NCBI RefSeq assembly: GCF_900116615.1
Contig: NZ_FPBF01000008.1
Coordinates: forward strand, 114,098 to 178,097
DNA length: 64,000 nucleotides
Source of the DNA: Algoriphagus locisalis
GTDB lineage: Bacteria > Bacteroidota > Bacteroidia > Cytophagales > Cyclobacteriaceae
Direction: 5' to 3'
Shown here in pieces: positions 1 to 9,031 of the stretch (within the stretch, counting starts at the first letter, position 1; each line of letters opens with the position of its first letter). Under the pieces are notes generated by a model. That model saw nothing but the letters and a program-made list of their open reading frames with translations, did no database searches and was not told the origin of the DNA. The translations under genes were made by a program, and so were the position numbers.

Positions 1-32
1 GCGTTCTAAGGAAATAAGTCTTGATTCAAGGG

Positions 33-40
33 CAAAAATA
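33..40 (-). promoter_or_regulatory. Possible minus-strand -7 box (TATTTTTG)
   Basis: On the minus strand this reads TATTTTTG, which fits the Bacteroidota -7 consensus TAnnTTTG. No convincing -33 TTG was found at the usual distance, so this rests on one box only. It would drive a gene lying beyond the left edge. Confidence 0.25.
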
Positions 41-275
41 AAAAAAGAAATCTATTATTTAGATTTAATCTAAAGAAAAAACGAGAAAATTTTCAGGCTT
101 CCTTTATCCTTGCTAGCATAGTGAAAAGCTATGCAGGCTCTCCGTCACAGCTTTTTTCGTATCAAAAAACTGGAATCGATTCATATATCTGATTTTCAGT
201 TACTTACTAAATAGCAGATGTAGATCTATGAACTATGAATAAGTTTATACCCTATTTTTAGATTTATATCAAAAA

Positions 276-319
276 AAATTATCAATAATGTTTAAAATAA
301 ACCCACTTATTGATAATTT
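276..319. repeat. Inverted repeat upstream of the ECF sigma gene
   Basis: AAATTATCAATAA (276-288) and its exact reverse complement TTATTGATAATTT (307-319) are separated by 18 bases. It lies 90 bp upstream of the sigma factor start. It is AT-rich and lacks a T run after it, so it looks more like an operator or a leader hairpin than a terminator. No binding protein can be named. Confidence 0.5.
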
Positions 320-408
320 GACATCAAATACTAGATTTTACTGATTCTTTTAACCCTAAATTTATAAAATGATCAATTTAATCACCCCGAAGATCTACTA
401 AATCACTC

Positions 409-963
409 ATGTCAGAAAAAGAAATAATCGAACGCGAATTAGTTGAAAGAATCAAAAACGATGATGAATCAGCGTTCATCGAAGTTTATGATCTTTTCTG
501 GAAAAGGCTGTTCAACTTTGGTTTCAAAAAACTAGGGAAAAAAGAGATAGTTGAAGGCATCGTTCAAGAGGTATTTATTGATTTTTGGTCAAAGAGAAAA
601 AAACTTGAAATCCATACTTCACTTTCCTCCTATTTATTCAGCGCAGTCACTTATCGTATCATAAACCAATATAAATCTCAAAGCATACGCGATAAATTCT
701 CCGAAATGGAAAAATCCAAAGGAGAACGAAGCAGTTCTTCCGCAGAAGAGAAAGTCCTCTACAATGATTTGAAATCAAACATCAAAAAAGTAGTTGGCGG
801 ATTCCCTCCCCAAAGACAAAAAGTATATAAACTCCGCTTCAACAAAGGACTAAGCTATATTGAAATCGCCCAAAACCTGGAAATATCTGTAAGCACCGTA
901 GAGAAACATCTCATGCGTGCATTAAAAGATATCAGGATCAGCCTTCGAGAACTCAGTTTGTAA
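409..963 (+). CDS. ECF RNA polymerase sigma factor, FecI-like Bacteroidota type
   Basis: The 184-residue protein has the two-domain plan of ECF sigma factors: region 2 at about residues 20-90 (core binding and -10 recognition) and a C-terminal region 4 helix-turn-helix at about 125-180, including GLSYIEIAQNLEISVSTVEKHL. Length is normal for the family. The next gene is a FecR-like anti-sigma factor and then a SusC/SusD pair. This is the standard order for trans-envelope signalling, in which a substrate-loaded TonB-dependent receptor signals through FecR to release the sigma factor. It therefore probably directs transcription of the downstream locus. Family assignment is firm; the regulon is inferred from position. 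Confidence 0.93.
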   Translation: MSEKEIIERELVERIKNDDESAFIEVYDLFWKRLFNFGFKKLGKKEIVEGIVQEVFIDFWSKRKKLEIHTSLSSYLFSAVTYRIINQYKSQSIRDKFSEMEKSKGERSSSSAEEKVLYNDLKSNIKKVVGGFPPQRQKVYKLRFNKGLSYIEIAQNLEISVSTVEKHLMRALKDIRISLRELSL

Positions 964-1239
964 GCTTTCACCTATCAGGGTTTAGCGCCATTTTTTGAAT
1001 TACCGATCCCAATAATTATCCCCTAGCCTCCTGCAGTATCAAGCAGAATCGGCTTTATCATTGTAAGATTTTCCAGCCGACTTTCGAAATACCACAATTG
1101 ATAAAAATTGAAACACAGGGTATTTTTTTTATCATTTTTGGACTCAAAAAATGTCTTTTATAAAAAACTTGGTTTTTTTTCAGTTTTGAATAGAGGATAA
1201 TCCTGTATGAATTGACATATATAGTATAAAAGGAAATTC

Positions 1240-2154
1240 ATGATGGAAAACAATTCCAAAATATTTCAAGGTGAAAATTCAGAGTCGGAACCTACTCATG
1301 AATCGAACTATATAGACCAACTAGATGAGACAGAGCAACAAGCCTTACGAAAGAGAATATTAGTAGGAATAAAATCAGGAATCAGAGAACGAGAGGAAAA
1401 AGCTAAGCAAAAAGAAAGAGCACTTTACTTCTCAAAAATTGCTGCCTCGTTTTTACTACTAATCGCACTGAGCTTTGGACTATGGCATTCAGTAAAACAA
1501 GAACAAGTACGCTATAGCACTGGCTCAAATGAGACTTTGAAAATAAACTTACCTGATGGATCCATCGCTATGCTAAATTCCAACTCATCATTGTCTTATA
1601 GCTATAACAGGGTAAGTGGATTTGATAGAAAAGTAGAATTGACTGGAGAAGCCTTTTTTGATATTGCCAAAAATGATGGTATCAAAAAATTTATCATCAA
1701 CGAAGGGGAAGTAATGGAAGTGGAAGTATTTGGAACGGAGTTCAATTTCAAAAATCAGCATCCAGTACACAAATTAACACTTTTGGAAGGCAGCGTGAAG
1801 CTGGGATACCAAGGAGATGGAGGAAATGAAAATCGCATGGTAGTGCCTGGAGAGACCATAAAACTAAACCTAGACAACCATCAAATTGAATCCAAAACTG
1901 TACCGAATCCACTAAGACTTCTCGCTTGGCAGGAACGTAAGCTAAGAATGCAGAATGAAAGTCTTGAAGAAGTACTTGAAGTCGTGACCGAATTGTATGA
2001 CTTAGAAATAATTGATCAAAAAATACCACCAACCAACCAACTTATCTCAGGAAGCTTACCTCTAACCGACAACGCTAATGAAGTGATAAACAACATCGAA
2101 GTATTATTCAACACAAAAATCAACCTAGAAAAAAATTCGATAAGAATACCATAA
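1240..2154 (+). CDS. FecR-family anti-sigma factor
   Basis: The 304-residue protein has a charged cytoplasmic N-terminus (about 1-65), one membrane segment at about 67-85, a periplasmic FecR domain at about 92-195 and a C-terminal DUF4974-like region at about 235-304. In this family the N-terminus holds the ECF sigma factor and the periplasmic part contacts the STN domain of the partner transporter. Its place between the sigma gene and a SusC gene that carries an STN domain supports that role. Two Met codons open the frame, so the start may be one codon later. The 276-bp gap to the sigma gene suggests separate transcription or a long leader. Confidence 0.92.
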   Translation: MMENNSKIFQGENSESEPTHESNYIDQLDETEQQALRKRILVGIKSGIREREEKAKQKERALYFSKIAASFLLLIALSFGLWHSVKQEQVRYSTGSNETLKINLPDGSIAMLNSNSSLSYSYNRVSGFDRKVELTGEAFFDIAKNDGIKKFIINEGEVMEVEVFGTEFNFKNQHPVHKLTLLEGSVKLGYQGDGGNENRMVVPGETIKLNLDNHQIESKTVPNPLRLLAWQERKLRMQNESLEEVLEVVTELYDLEIIDQKIPPTNQLISGSLPLTDNANEVINNIEVLFNTKINLEKNSIRIP

Positions 2155-2266
2155 TACAAAGCTTGCCTTTCGGCCGGATTGCAAGCAAAACCAACTACCA
2201 TAGAAAATTTAGTTCGAGCAACAGCCATGGGTAAAACCGGAAGCTGAAACAGTACACTAGTGAAAC

Positions 2267-2287
2267 CTAGGTACATACCATACCTAG
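2267..2287. repeat. Short inverted repeat in the susC leader
   Basis: CTAGGTA at 2267-2273 is mirrored by TACCTAG at 2281-2287 with a 7-base loop. It lies about 70 bp before the SusC start and could form a leader hairpin. Confidence 0.4.
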
Positions 2288-2292
2288 ACATA

Positions 2293-2337
2293 TGAATGAT
2301 TAGCAATCAGCCCAAAATAAACGCGAGTAATCATTCA
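2293..2337. repeat. Inverted repeat just before the susC start
   Basis: TGAATGATTA at 2293-2302 pairs perfectly with TAATCATTCA at 2328-2337 (25-base loop), ending 20 bp before the SusC ATG. It may be an operator or an RNA structure affecting translation of susC; the sequence alone cannot decide. Confidence 0.4.
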
Positions 2338-2356
2338 ACCACTAACCTATTCATTT

Positions 2357-5300
2357 ATGCTCATCAAATTTACCCGTTATCTATTGGTTGCAGGGGTCAC
2401 TGGAGTGCTTGCACTCCCAATCTCCGCGAATGGCCAAAATCTCACACAATTTGCCAAAGGTCCGACTTCCAATGAGAAGTTGGTTAGTAAGAACCTAGAG
2501 TCAACGCTAAAAGAACTGGAAGACTTGTATGCCATCTCCATAGCCTATCCATCTTCTTTAGTAGAATCTGAAGCCAAAATCCCAGCGGCTATTAACTCCA
2601 AACTTACAGCAGAGGAGAACTTACAGCGCATTTTAAAAGGAAGTCAGATTAATTACAGAAAAGGCGCTGGAGACTTTTATATGCTGGAAAAGTCGGAAAC
2701 CCAATCGACTACAGCTCCAACCGCCAATAACTTCACCTATCAAATACCGACTCAAGCTGTCGAGGAAGTAGAAAGAACAATTGAGGGGGTGGTTTTAGAT
2801 GAAGATCAAGTTCCTATTCCTGGGGCTAGCATCCTGATCAAAGGAACGATGAATGGCACAGTGACTGACATTGATGGCAAATTCTCTCTTTCCCTGGAAG
2901 ATGAGAATACCGATGCTATTCTGGTGGTTTCTTTTATTGGATTTACCACTTATGAAACAAAAGTTGGAGCAAACTCAATGTTCACTATAGAGCTAGCTTC
3001 TTCTGATTTAGCCTTGAACGAAGTAGTAGTAACTGCTTTTGGACTTGAAAGAGATAAAAAAGCCTTAGGCTACTCTACTCAAAGCGTTGACGGAAGTGCC
3101 CTTACAGAATCACGACCAACTAACGTAGCAAACAGCTTGTCAGGAAGAGTTGCTGGTGTTCAAGTAACAGGTAACTCCATGCCAGGCAGTGGAGCACATG
3201 TAGTAATCAGAGGCTCATCTTCTGTAGCAGGAAATAACCAGCCGCTTGTTGTAGTAGATGGAGTACCTCTCGAGCAAACTTCCAGCAGACAATATGGGAA
3301 CGGACTTTCTGAAATCAGCCCAGACAATATTAAGGAAATGACCATATTAAAAGGTGCCACAGCTGCTGCCTTGTATGGCTCCCGAGCGGCAAATGGTGTC
3401 ATCATGGTTACTACTAAAAATGGTTCCGGCACGAAAGGAATTGGCATTGAGTTCAATAGCAACATGACAATGGACAATCCATTGGTAACTCCAGACTTCC
3501 AAAACACCTATGGAGGCGGGGCAGGCTACAGAACTTGGTATGTAGATGGTAGAAATGGATTTGATGCTGACGGCATTAGAGGTACCGCTGGTGTGGATGA
3601 AAGCTGGGGAGCTCCGATGGATGGCAGTATGGTACCACTATGGTATTCTGCTCCTGAGAAAGTTGCCCTTTTACCTCAGCCCAACAACTTTGCTGATTTT
3701 TGGGAGACGGGCAAAAGCTTTTCAAATACTATCGCACTTTCTGGAGGAAATGAGCAAGGAAGTTTCCGGGTAGCCATCGGCAGACTGGATCAGACCAGTA
3801 TCATGGCTGACAATGATTATTTCAGAAATAATTTTAAGCTCAACACCTCATACAAATTCGTTCCGAAACTTCAAATGAGTGTAAATGCTGAATATATTAA
3901 ATCAGGATCGGATAACAGAGGATTTACAGGTAGCCAGGATTTTATCTGGGCACACAGACATACTGATTATACCAAGCTTAAAAACTGGGAGGATTATTAC
4001 GAAATACAAAGGCAGACTTTCCGCCCAGGAGACGACTACCCTTATGCCAACTGGCAGCATGAATACTTTTCAAACCCCTTTTTCAACCAAAAGTATCTAC
4101 CTAACTCAAACGAAAAAGACCGCTTAGTCGGAAGCATTGCACTGAACTATGACATCAATGAGCATTTCAGTATCATGGCTCGATCAGGAACTGATTACTG
4201 GTCAGACACGCGCATTAACATCAATAGTGCGGAAAGCTTCAAAAACAATGTAAAGAGGTTTGGTTCATATACAGAGTCTGTTCTAAACAGTCAAGAAACA
4301 AACAGTGATGTAATCTTGACTTTTGACAAGAACTTATTCCCAAGACTTTCTTTGAAAATCCAAGCTGGAGCAAACAACAGAGTAAACAATTACAAAAGTA
4401 CTTCTGTAAATGTAGGGCAATTGACTATAGATGGACTGTATAACTTAGGAAACTACGCTAGCCCGGTCACACCATCCAGTACAATCAGAAAACAAACAGT
4501 GAATAGTGTATTCGGATCAGCACAGTTCGGGTATAACAATTACCTATTCCTAGATGTGACCGGTAGAAATGATTGGTCCAGTACACTACCAACCAACAAC
4601 AACTCTTTCTTCTATCCTTCAGTTGCGATGAGTGCGGTTCTGACAGATATTTTTGATGTCCAGTCTGGGTTCCTTTCATTCGCAAAAATCCGAGGTAGTA
4701 TAGCACAAGTTGGTAACGATGCTGATCCATATCTACTTAACCAGGTGTATTCTTCGGAAGGGCTTTGGGCAGGCACAACTCCTACTTACGCAGAGTCAAA
4801 TGAAATTGCAAATAGATCACTTAAACCGGAGATCACCACTGGTAAAGAAGTTGGCTTGGACTTGAGATTTTTAGAAGGACGTGTTGGCATCGACTTCACT
4901 TATTACCACCAGTCAACAGTAAATCAAATCCTTGCCGTATCTATTTCCACAGCTTCTGGATATAGTAGCCAAATCCTCAATGCAGGTGAAATCACAAACC
5001 AAGGGGTTGAGTTGACAATTAATGCAACTCCATTCAATACCGCATCTGGCTTTAGCTGGTACACTGCAGTGAATTTTGCCAGAAACAGAAACAAAGTAGT
5101 AGAGCTGGCAGAAGGTTTGGAAAACTACATTTTGGGCACCCAAAACTCCCTTACATCTGAAGCCAGAGTAGGTCAGCCTTATGGTTCACTCTATGGAAGA
5201 AGATATTTGAGAAGCCCAGAAGGAGAGCTAGTTTACAACAATGGCCTTCCTATACTCGAAGAAGGCACTCACATACTAGGCAATATTCAGCCTGATTGGA

Positions 5301-5830
5301 TAGGGGGATGGACAAACTCCTTTGCTTACAAGGGTATTGAGCTGAATACCTTGATCGATGTGAAAATGGGTGGCGATATTTTCGACGTAGGTACTGGCCT
5401 AGCTAGAAAAACGGGGCAATATGCAGAAACAGCTGCAGGACGAGAAGAAGGAGTGATAGGGCAAGGTGTAATAAATGTAGGTACAGCCGAGGAGCCAGTG
5501 TACGTTCCGAATGATGTGATCGCAAGTGCAACTACATTCTGGAACTCTCAGAACCCACGTACTTATCATGAATCAGGAATTTTTGACGGGACTTATGTAA
5601 AGCTTCGTGAGCTGTCTTTGGGCTATGTATTTCCAAAAAGTTTTCTGGGCAATAAGTTTATCCAAAGCATGAAAATCTCTTTCGTGGGAAGAAACCTAGC
5701 AATTCTATACAAGAACCATCCTCACATGGATCCTGAAGTAGATGGCAAAGGCGGAAACGGTCAAGGGTTTTCCTACGGCGAGATGCCTTCCACTCGTAAT
5801 CTGGGATTCAATCTTAACGTGACATTCTGA
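2357..5830 (+). CDS. SusC/RagA-family TonB-linked outer membrane transporter with STN domain
   Basis: The 1157-residue protein imports a substrate across the outer membrane using TonB energy. In order: signal peptide (1-26), STN signalling domain (about 48-115), a carboxypeptidase-regulatory-like domain (about 140-225, with PIPGASILIKGT), a TonB-box-like stretch and plug (about 225-355), then a long beta-barrel ending in a terminal phenylalanine. The STN domain marks it as a transducer that signals to FecR, which is encoded directly upstream. It is 29 bp from the downstream SusD gene and surely co-transcribed with it. The substrate is unknown: no glycosidase or protease lies in the operon, but an aminotransferase and a carrier do. 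Confidence 0.96.
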   Translation: MLIKFTRYLLVAGVTGVLALPISANGQNLTQFAKGPTSNEKLVSKNLESTLKELEDLYAISIAYPSSLVESEAKIPAAINSKLTAEENLQRILKGSQINYRKGAGDFYMLEKSETQSTTAPTANNFTYQIPTQAVEEVERTIEGVVLDEDQVPIPGASILIKGTMNGTVTDIDGKFSLSLEDENTDAILVVSFIGFTTYETKVGANSMFTIELASSDLALNEVVVTAFGLERDKKALGYSTQSVDGSALTESRPTNVANSLSGRVAGVQVTGNSMPGSGAHVVIRGSSSVAGNNQPLVVVDGVPLEQTSSRQYGNGLSEISPDNIKEMTILKGATAAALYGSRAANGVIMVTTKNGSGTKGIGIEFNSNMTMDNPLVTPDFQNTYGGGAGYRTWYVDGRNGFDADGIRGTAGVDESWGAPMDGSMVPLWYSAPEKVALLPQPNNFADFWETGKSFSNTIALSGGNEQGSFRVAIGRLDQTSIMADNDYFRNNFKLNTSYKFVPKLQMSVNAEYIKSGSDNRGFTGSQDFIWAHRHTDYTKLKNWEDYYEIQRQTFRPGDDYPYANWQHEYFSNPFFNQKYLPNSNEKDRLVGSIALNYDINEHFSIMARSGTDYWSDTRININSAESFKNNVKRFGSYTESVLNSQETNSDVILTFDKNLFPRLSLKIQAGANNRVNNYKSTSVNVGQLTIDGLYNLGNYASPVTPSSTIRKQTVNSVFGSAQFGYNNYLFLDVTGRNDWSSTLPTNNNSFFYPSVAMSAVLTDIFDVQSGFLSFAKIRGSIAQVGNDADPYLLNQVYSSEGLWAGTTPTYAESNEIANRSLKPEITTGKEVGLDLRFLEGRVGIDFTYYHQSTVNQILAVSISTASGYSSQILNAGEITNQGVELTINATPFNTASGFSWYTAVNFARNRNKVVELAEGLENYILGTQNSLTSEARVGQPYGSLYGRRYLRSPEGELVYNNGLPILEEGTHILGNIQPDWIGGWTNSFAYKGIELNTLIDVKMGGDIFDVGTGLARKTGQYAETAAGREEGVIGQGVINVGTAEEPVYVPNDVIASATTFWNSQNPRTYHESGIFDGTYVKLRELSLGYVFPKSFLGNKFIQSMKISFVGRNLAILYKNHPHMDPEVDGKGGNGQGFSYGEMPSTRNLGFNLNVTF

Positions 5831-5859
5831 TCTTATCTTCTACCTATTAAGAACTTATC

Positions 5860-7320
5860 ATGAACAGACTATACAAATCAACCATAGCCATACTTCTTCT
5901 AACCTTCGGCACGATCACTTCTTGTACCAATGATTTTGAAGAAATCAATACAGATCCAAACAACCCTGTCTCTATATCTCCATCCTTGCTTCTGCCAAAT
6001 GCCATTCAAGTTGTTGTCGATAGATATTGGGGACATAGTACTAGATATCAGCGATTGAATATAGACGCTGCTATGTGCTGGATTCAGCATCTTTCTAGAA
6101 ACATATACATCAATGCTGAAGGAGATAGCTATGAGATTCCGCTTACTATTTCATCAGGCACTTGGAACAGTATTTACAATGAATCGCTGATCAATTTCGA
6201 AAGAATCAAAGTACTTTCCGAAACTGGAGCAGACTTCGAAAATGCAAATTATAAAGGCATAGCAATGACCATGCAATCATTCGCATTTGCTTATCTCACG
6301 GATGTTTTTGGCCCTATCCCCTACTCCGAAGCACTGAAAGGCACAGCAGAAGAAGCTATAAACTCTCCAAAATACGATTCCATGGAAGAAGTATATGCCG
6401 GAATACTTGCTGATCTAATGGAGGCAAATGACTTGCTCTCAACTTCAGGACCGGCAGTAGTGGGAGATATCCTATTCAATGGAGATATCATGAAATGGAA
6501 GCGATTCACCAACTCTCTTGCATTGAGAATCGCTAACAGACAAGCTGCCAAAAAACCTGCAGAATCCCGAGCTATCATGACTCAGATACTTTCTGATCCT
6601 ATCAAATATCCTGTGATCGAAAGTAACGACCAAGCGGCAGAGTTGATCCATTTCGATGTGATAGGCAGCAGAAATAAGATGTTTGATGTGTTCTCCACTC
6701 GATCTGATTGGAACATCAGCACTACTCTTATAGAAAAGCTACTTGATCTTGATGACGAAAGAATCAGCGTTTACGCTCAACCTTTAGCAGATGGTTCCTA
6801 TGCCGGTTTGCCAAATGGACTTACGGATGCGGCAGCTGGAACATTCAATGCTTCTCGAATTGGTCTTAAATATTTGGATCCTACTGCTCCAAGTGTCTTG
6901 ATGACCTATGCAGAAGTAGAATTCATCAAAGCTGAAGCTGCTTTAGAAGGAGATATCACAGGTGATGCCTCAGAATTCCTTGAAAGTGCCATCAAAGCAT
7001 CTTTCAGCCAGCAAGGCCTGACAATGCCAAGTGACTATATGAGTAGAATTGGCGGTGTGACCAAAGAGAGCATCATGACTCAAAAGTGGATTGCTCTTTT
7101 CGGACAAGGTGTAGAAGCCTGGAATGAATACCGTCGCACAGGCTACCCAGTTATGCCAGCTCCACATCCAAATTCAGTGTTTTCGAACGATGGAGTCCTA
7201 CCTACTAGAATTGAATACCCTACTTCAGAATACTCTCTGAACAAAACAAATCTGGACGATGGGGTCAGCAAACTAGGCGGATCCGACAATATGAGAACTC
7301 CACTTTGGTGGGTAGAATAA
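5860..7320 (+). CDS. SusD/RagB-like outer membrane lipoprotein
   Basis: The 486-residue protein begins with a lipoprotein signal (TFGTITSC, acylated Cys at residue 22) followed by the SusD-typical FEEINTDPNNP. It would sit on the cell surface as the lid of the SusC barrel and bind the substrate first. The C-terminal half has the usual motifs around WIALFGQGVEAWNEYRRTGYP. It most resembles the SusD-like_2 branch, often found with oligopeptide or unknown-substrate transporters. Spacing from susC is 29 bp and to the next lipoprotein gene 34 bp, so all belong to one operon. Confidence 0.94.
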   Translation: MNRLYKSTIAILLLTFGTITSCTNDFEEINTDPNNPVSISPSLLLPNAIQVVVDRYWGHSTRYQRLNIDAAMCWIQHLSRNIYINAEGDSYEIPLTISSGTWNSIYNESLINFERIKVLSETGADFENANYKGIAMTMQSFAFAYLTDVFGPIPYSEALKGTAEEAINSPKYDSMEEVYAGILADLMEANDLLSTSGPAVVGDILFNGDIMKWKRFTNSLALRIANRQAAKKPAESRAIMTQILSDPIKYPVIESNDQAAELIHFDVIGSRNKMFDVFSTRSDWNISTTLIEKLLDLDDERISVYAQPLADGSYAGLPNGLTDAAAGTFNASRIGLKYLDPTAPSVLMTYAEVEFIKAEAALEGDITGDASEFLESAIKASFSQQGLTMPSDYMSRIGGVTKESIMTQKWIALFGQGVEAWNEYRRTGYPVMPAPHPNSVFSNDGVLPTRIEYPTSEYSLNKTNLDDGVSKLGGSDNMRTPLWWVE

Positions 7321-7354
7321 ACAATCAATCTCTAATCACTCAACTCAATTTTAT

Positions 7355-7798
7355 ATGCAAAAGTCATTCAATATATACATAGTAGTGGCAGCTTTCGTCA
7401 CACTTGCTTTCTCTCAATCTTGTGTAGAAGCAGAGGATTTGGTCACGCCAAATGTAGCTGCCCCTGTATTGGTTTTACTTAATGGAACTTCATTCAGTGC
7501 CACTTCTTCAGTGACAGTAGGATCCCAATTCTTAGAACTAGACAAAACCAATATCCTTGATCACACCAAGGGTATTGACTCTATACCAGTGCCTAACCTT
7601 AATATCGCGGTCTTCATCAATAACACCAATGAAGTAGCAAAGCTGGTAACTGACTCTGAGGGAAGTGCTGACTTAGTCATTTCTTGGGCAGATCTAGGTT
7701 TGCCTGATGCAGAAACAGGAAATCAAGTCCGACTTGAATTCGCAGGAACCTACAAAGATGTTCCTTTTAGAAAATACCATACAGTAAGAGTCAACTAA
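7355..7798 (+). CDS. Small lipoprotein of the SusCD operon, unknown function
   Basis: The 147-residue protein starts with a lipoprotein signal ending LAFSQSC (Cys about residue 23). The mature part is rich in beta-strand-like alternation (VLLNGTSF, LNIAVFINN, VRLEFAGTY), suggesting a small immunoglobulin-like or beta-sandwich domain. I do not recognise a named family. Its position directly after SusD, 34 bp away, is typical of the surface lipoproteins that assist SusCD substrate capture. Function is inferred from context only. Confidence 0.75.
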   Translation: MQKSFNIYIVVAAFVTLAFSQSCVEAEDLVTPNVAAPVLVLLNGTSFSATSSVTVGSQFLELDKTNILDHTKGIDSIPVPNLNIAVFINNTNEVAKLVTDSEGSADLVISWADLGLPDAETGNQVRLEFAGTYKDVPFRKYHTVRVN

Positions 7799-7847
7799 CC
7801 TTATTCATAATATCAAAAAAATCTATTAACAACCTTATTAAATCATC

Positions 7848-9017
7848 ATGAACAACTCTATTAACAGACGAACTTGGATCAAATCCAGCCTTATGGCTGT
7901 TGGTACTATGGCAATGGCTCCGGCATTTGCCCTTCCAAAAAATAAAGCATTGGCTGCATATCAGCCTGATTCTATATTAAACGAGCACATTCCTGCATTT
8001 AGATATGATGAAGCTCGTCTTGTAGCGAAACTAAATGCTAATGAAAACCCTTACGGTCCTTCTCCGAAAGTGATTAAAGCCATTTCTGACTCTATTTCTT
8101 TAGGAAATAGATATGGCCATGGCGAAGCAAAAGTTCTCCTTGACATGATTGCAGAAAAAGAAGGCGTTTCTCCTGACCACATCATGCTTTCCCCTGGTTC
8201 TTCAGACATTCTGGAGAAAGTAGCCTTCGTCCAATTCATGAATGGCGGTAATGTAGTCTCTGCAGATCCATCTTACATGTCATTGATGAATACTGCCCAG
8301 AAGCTTGGCGCAACATGGAAGCCTACTCTTTTGACGGGAGATTTTCAGCATGATCTGGACGCCATGGAAAAAGCTGTTGACTCAGAAACCAACTTGGTTT
8401 ACATCTGTAATCCTAACAACCCTACCGGCTCAATCACTGATGCTACCAAGCTTAAGGCATTCTGCTCAAAAGTGTCTGAGAAAACACCGGTATTCGTAGA
8501 TGAGGCTTACTTAGAGTTCCTGGAAAAGCCAGAGGAAAGCACTATGGTAGGACTGATAGCTGAAGGCAAAGATGTAATCGTAGCAAGAACCTTTTCTAAA
8601 GTACACGGGATGGCTGGACTAAGAATCGGCTATATGGTTGCACTTCCAGAAAGAATTGAAAGTATCACTTCGAAAGTTAGAAGTACCATGGGACTTTGTG
8701 TCACTTCTCTAAACGGAGCTATCGCAAGTATGAAAGACCCTAGCTTCATTACTAACTGCAGAAATATGAATACAGAATGTAGAGAATACACTAAGGGGGA
8801 AATCGCATCTCTAGGTTATGACATTATTCCTTCTGAAACCAGTTTCATGATCTTCCCTATTAAAATGGAAGGACAGCCATTCATGAAAGGCATGTATGAC
8901 AGCGGAGTTGGTATTCGAGTTTTCAATATCGACAACAAACCTTGGTGCCGAGTAAGCATGGGTACGAAAGAGGAAATGGAAATTTTCGTCGATGCTTTCA
9001 AAAAAGTGACGGCCTAA
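7848..9017 (+). CDS. Tat-exported histidinol-phosphate-aminotransferase-like PLP enzyme
   Basis: The 389-residue protein is a fold-type I class I/II aminotransferase, closest in style to HisC (NANENPYGPSPKV near the N-terminus, NPNNPTGS, and the PLP lysine K251 in RTFSKVHGMAGLRIGYM). Unlike HisC it opens with a twin-arginine signal, NRRTWIKSS followed by a hydrophobic stretch and an Ala-rich cleavage region, so it should be exported folded with its cofactor. Its neighbours are SusD and a small lipoprotein upstream and a carrier 15 bp downstream. This makes biosynthetic histidine metabolism unlikely. An envelope role on an amine or amino acid brought in by SusCD is more likely. The substrate is unknown. 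Confidence 0.88.
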   Translation: MNNSINRRTWIKSSLMAVGTMAMAPAFALPKNKALAAYQPDSILNEHIPAFRYDEARLVAKLNANENPYGPSPKVIKAISDSISLGNRYGHGEAKVLLDMIAEKEGVSPDHIMLSPGSSDILEKVAFVQFMNGGNVVSADPSYMSLMNTAQKLGATWKPTLLTGDFQHDLDAMEKAVDSETNLVYICNPNNPTGSITDATKLKAFCSKVSEKTPVFVDEAYLEFLEKPEESTMVGLIAEGKDVIVARTFSKVHGMAGLRIGYMVALPERIESITSKVRSTMGLCVTSLNGAIASMKDPSFITNCRNMNTECREYTKGEIASLGYDIIPSETSFMIFPIKMEGQPFMKGMYDSGVGIRVFNIDNKPWCRVSMGTKEEMEIFVDAFKKVTA

Positions 9018-9031
9018 GACTATAACCAACT

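Larger units (their letters stand above)
1..408. other. Left-edge intergenic region
   Basis: No gene is visible in these 408 bases. A possible minus-strand -7 box lies at 33-40, which suggests that a minus-strand gene starts beyond the left edge. A weak hairpin followed by a T run sits near 120-160 (AAAAGCT pairing with AGCTTTT). A perfect 13-bp inverted repeat lies at 276-319, upstream of the sigma factor gene. The rest is AT-rich without recognisable structure. Confidence 0.5.

Noticed and set aside
3160..3507. Long minus-strand open frames inside susC, ligA, the RND permease and tsf
   Set aside because: They lie entirely within strongly supported genes on the other strand and show no domain patterns.
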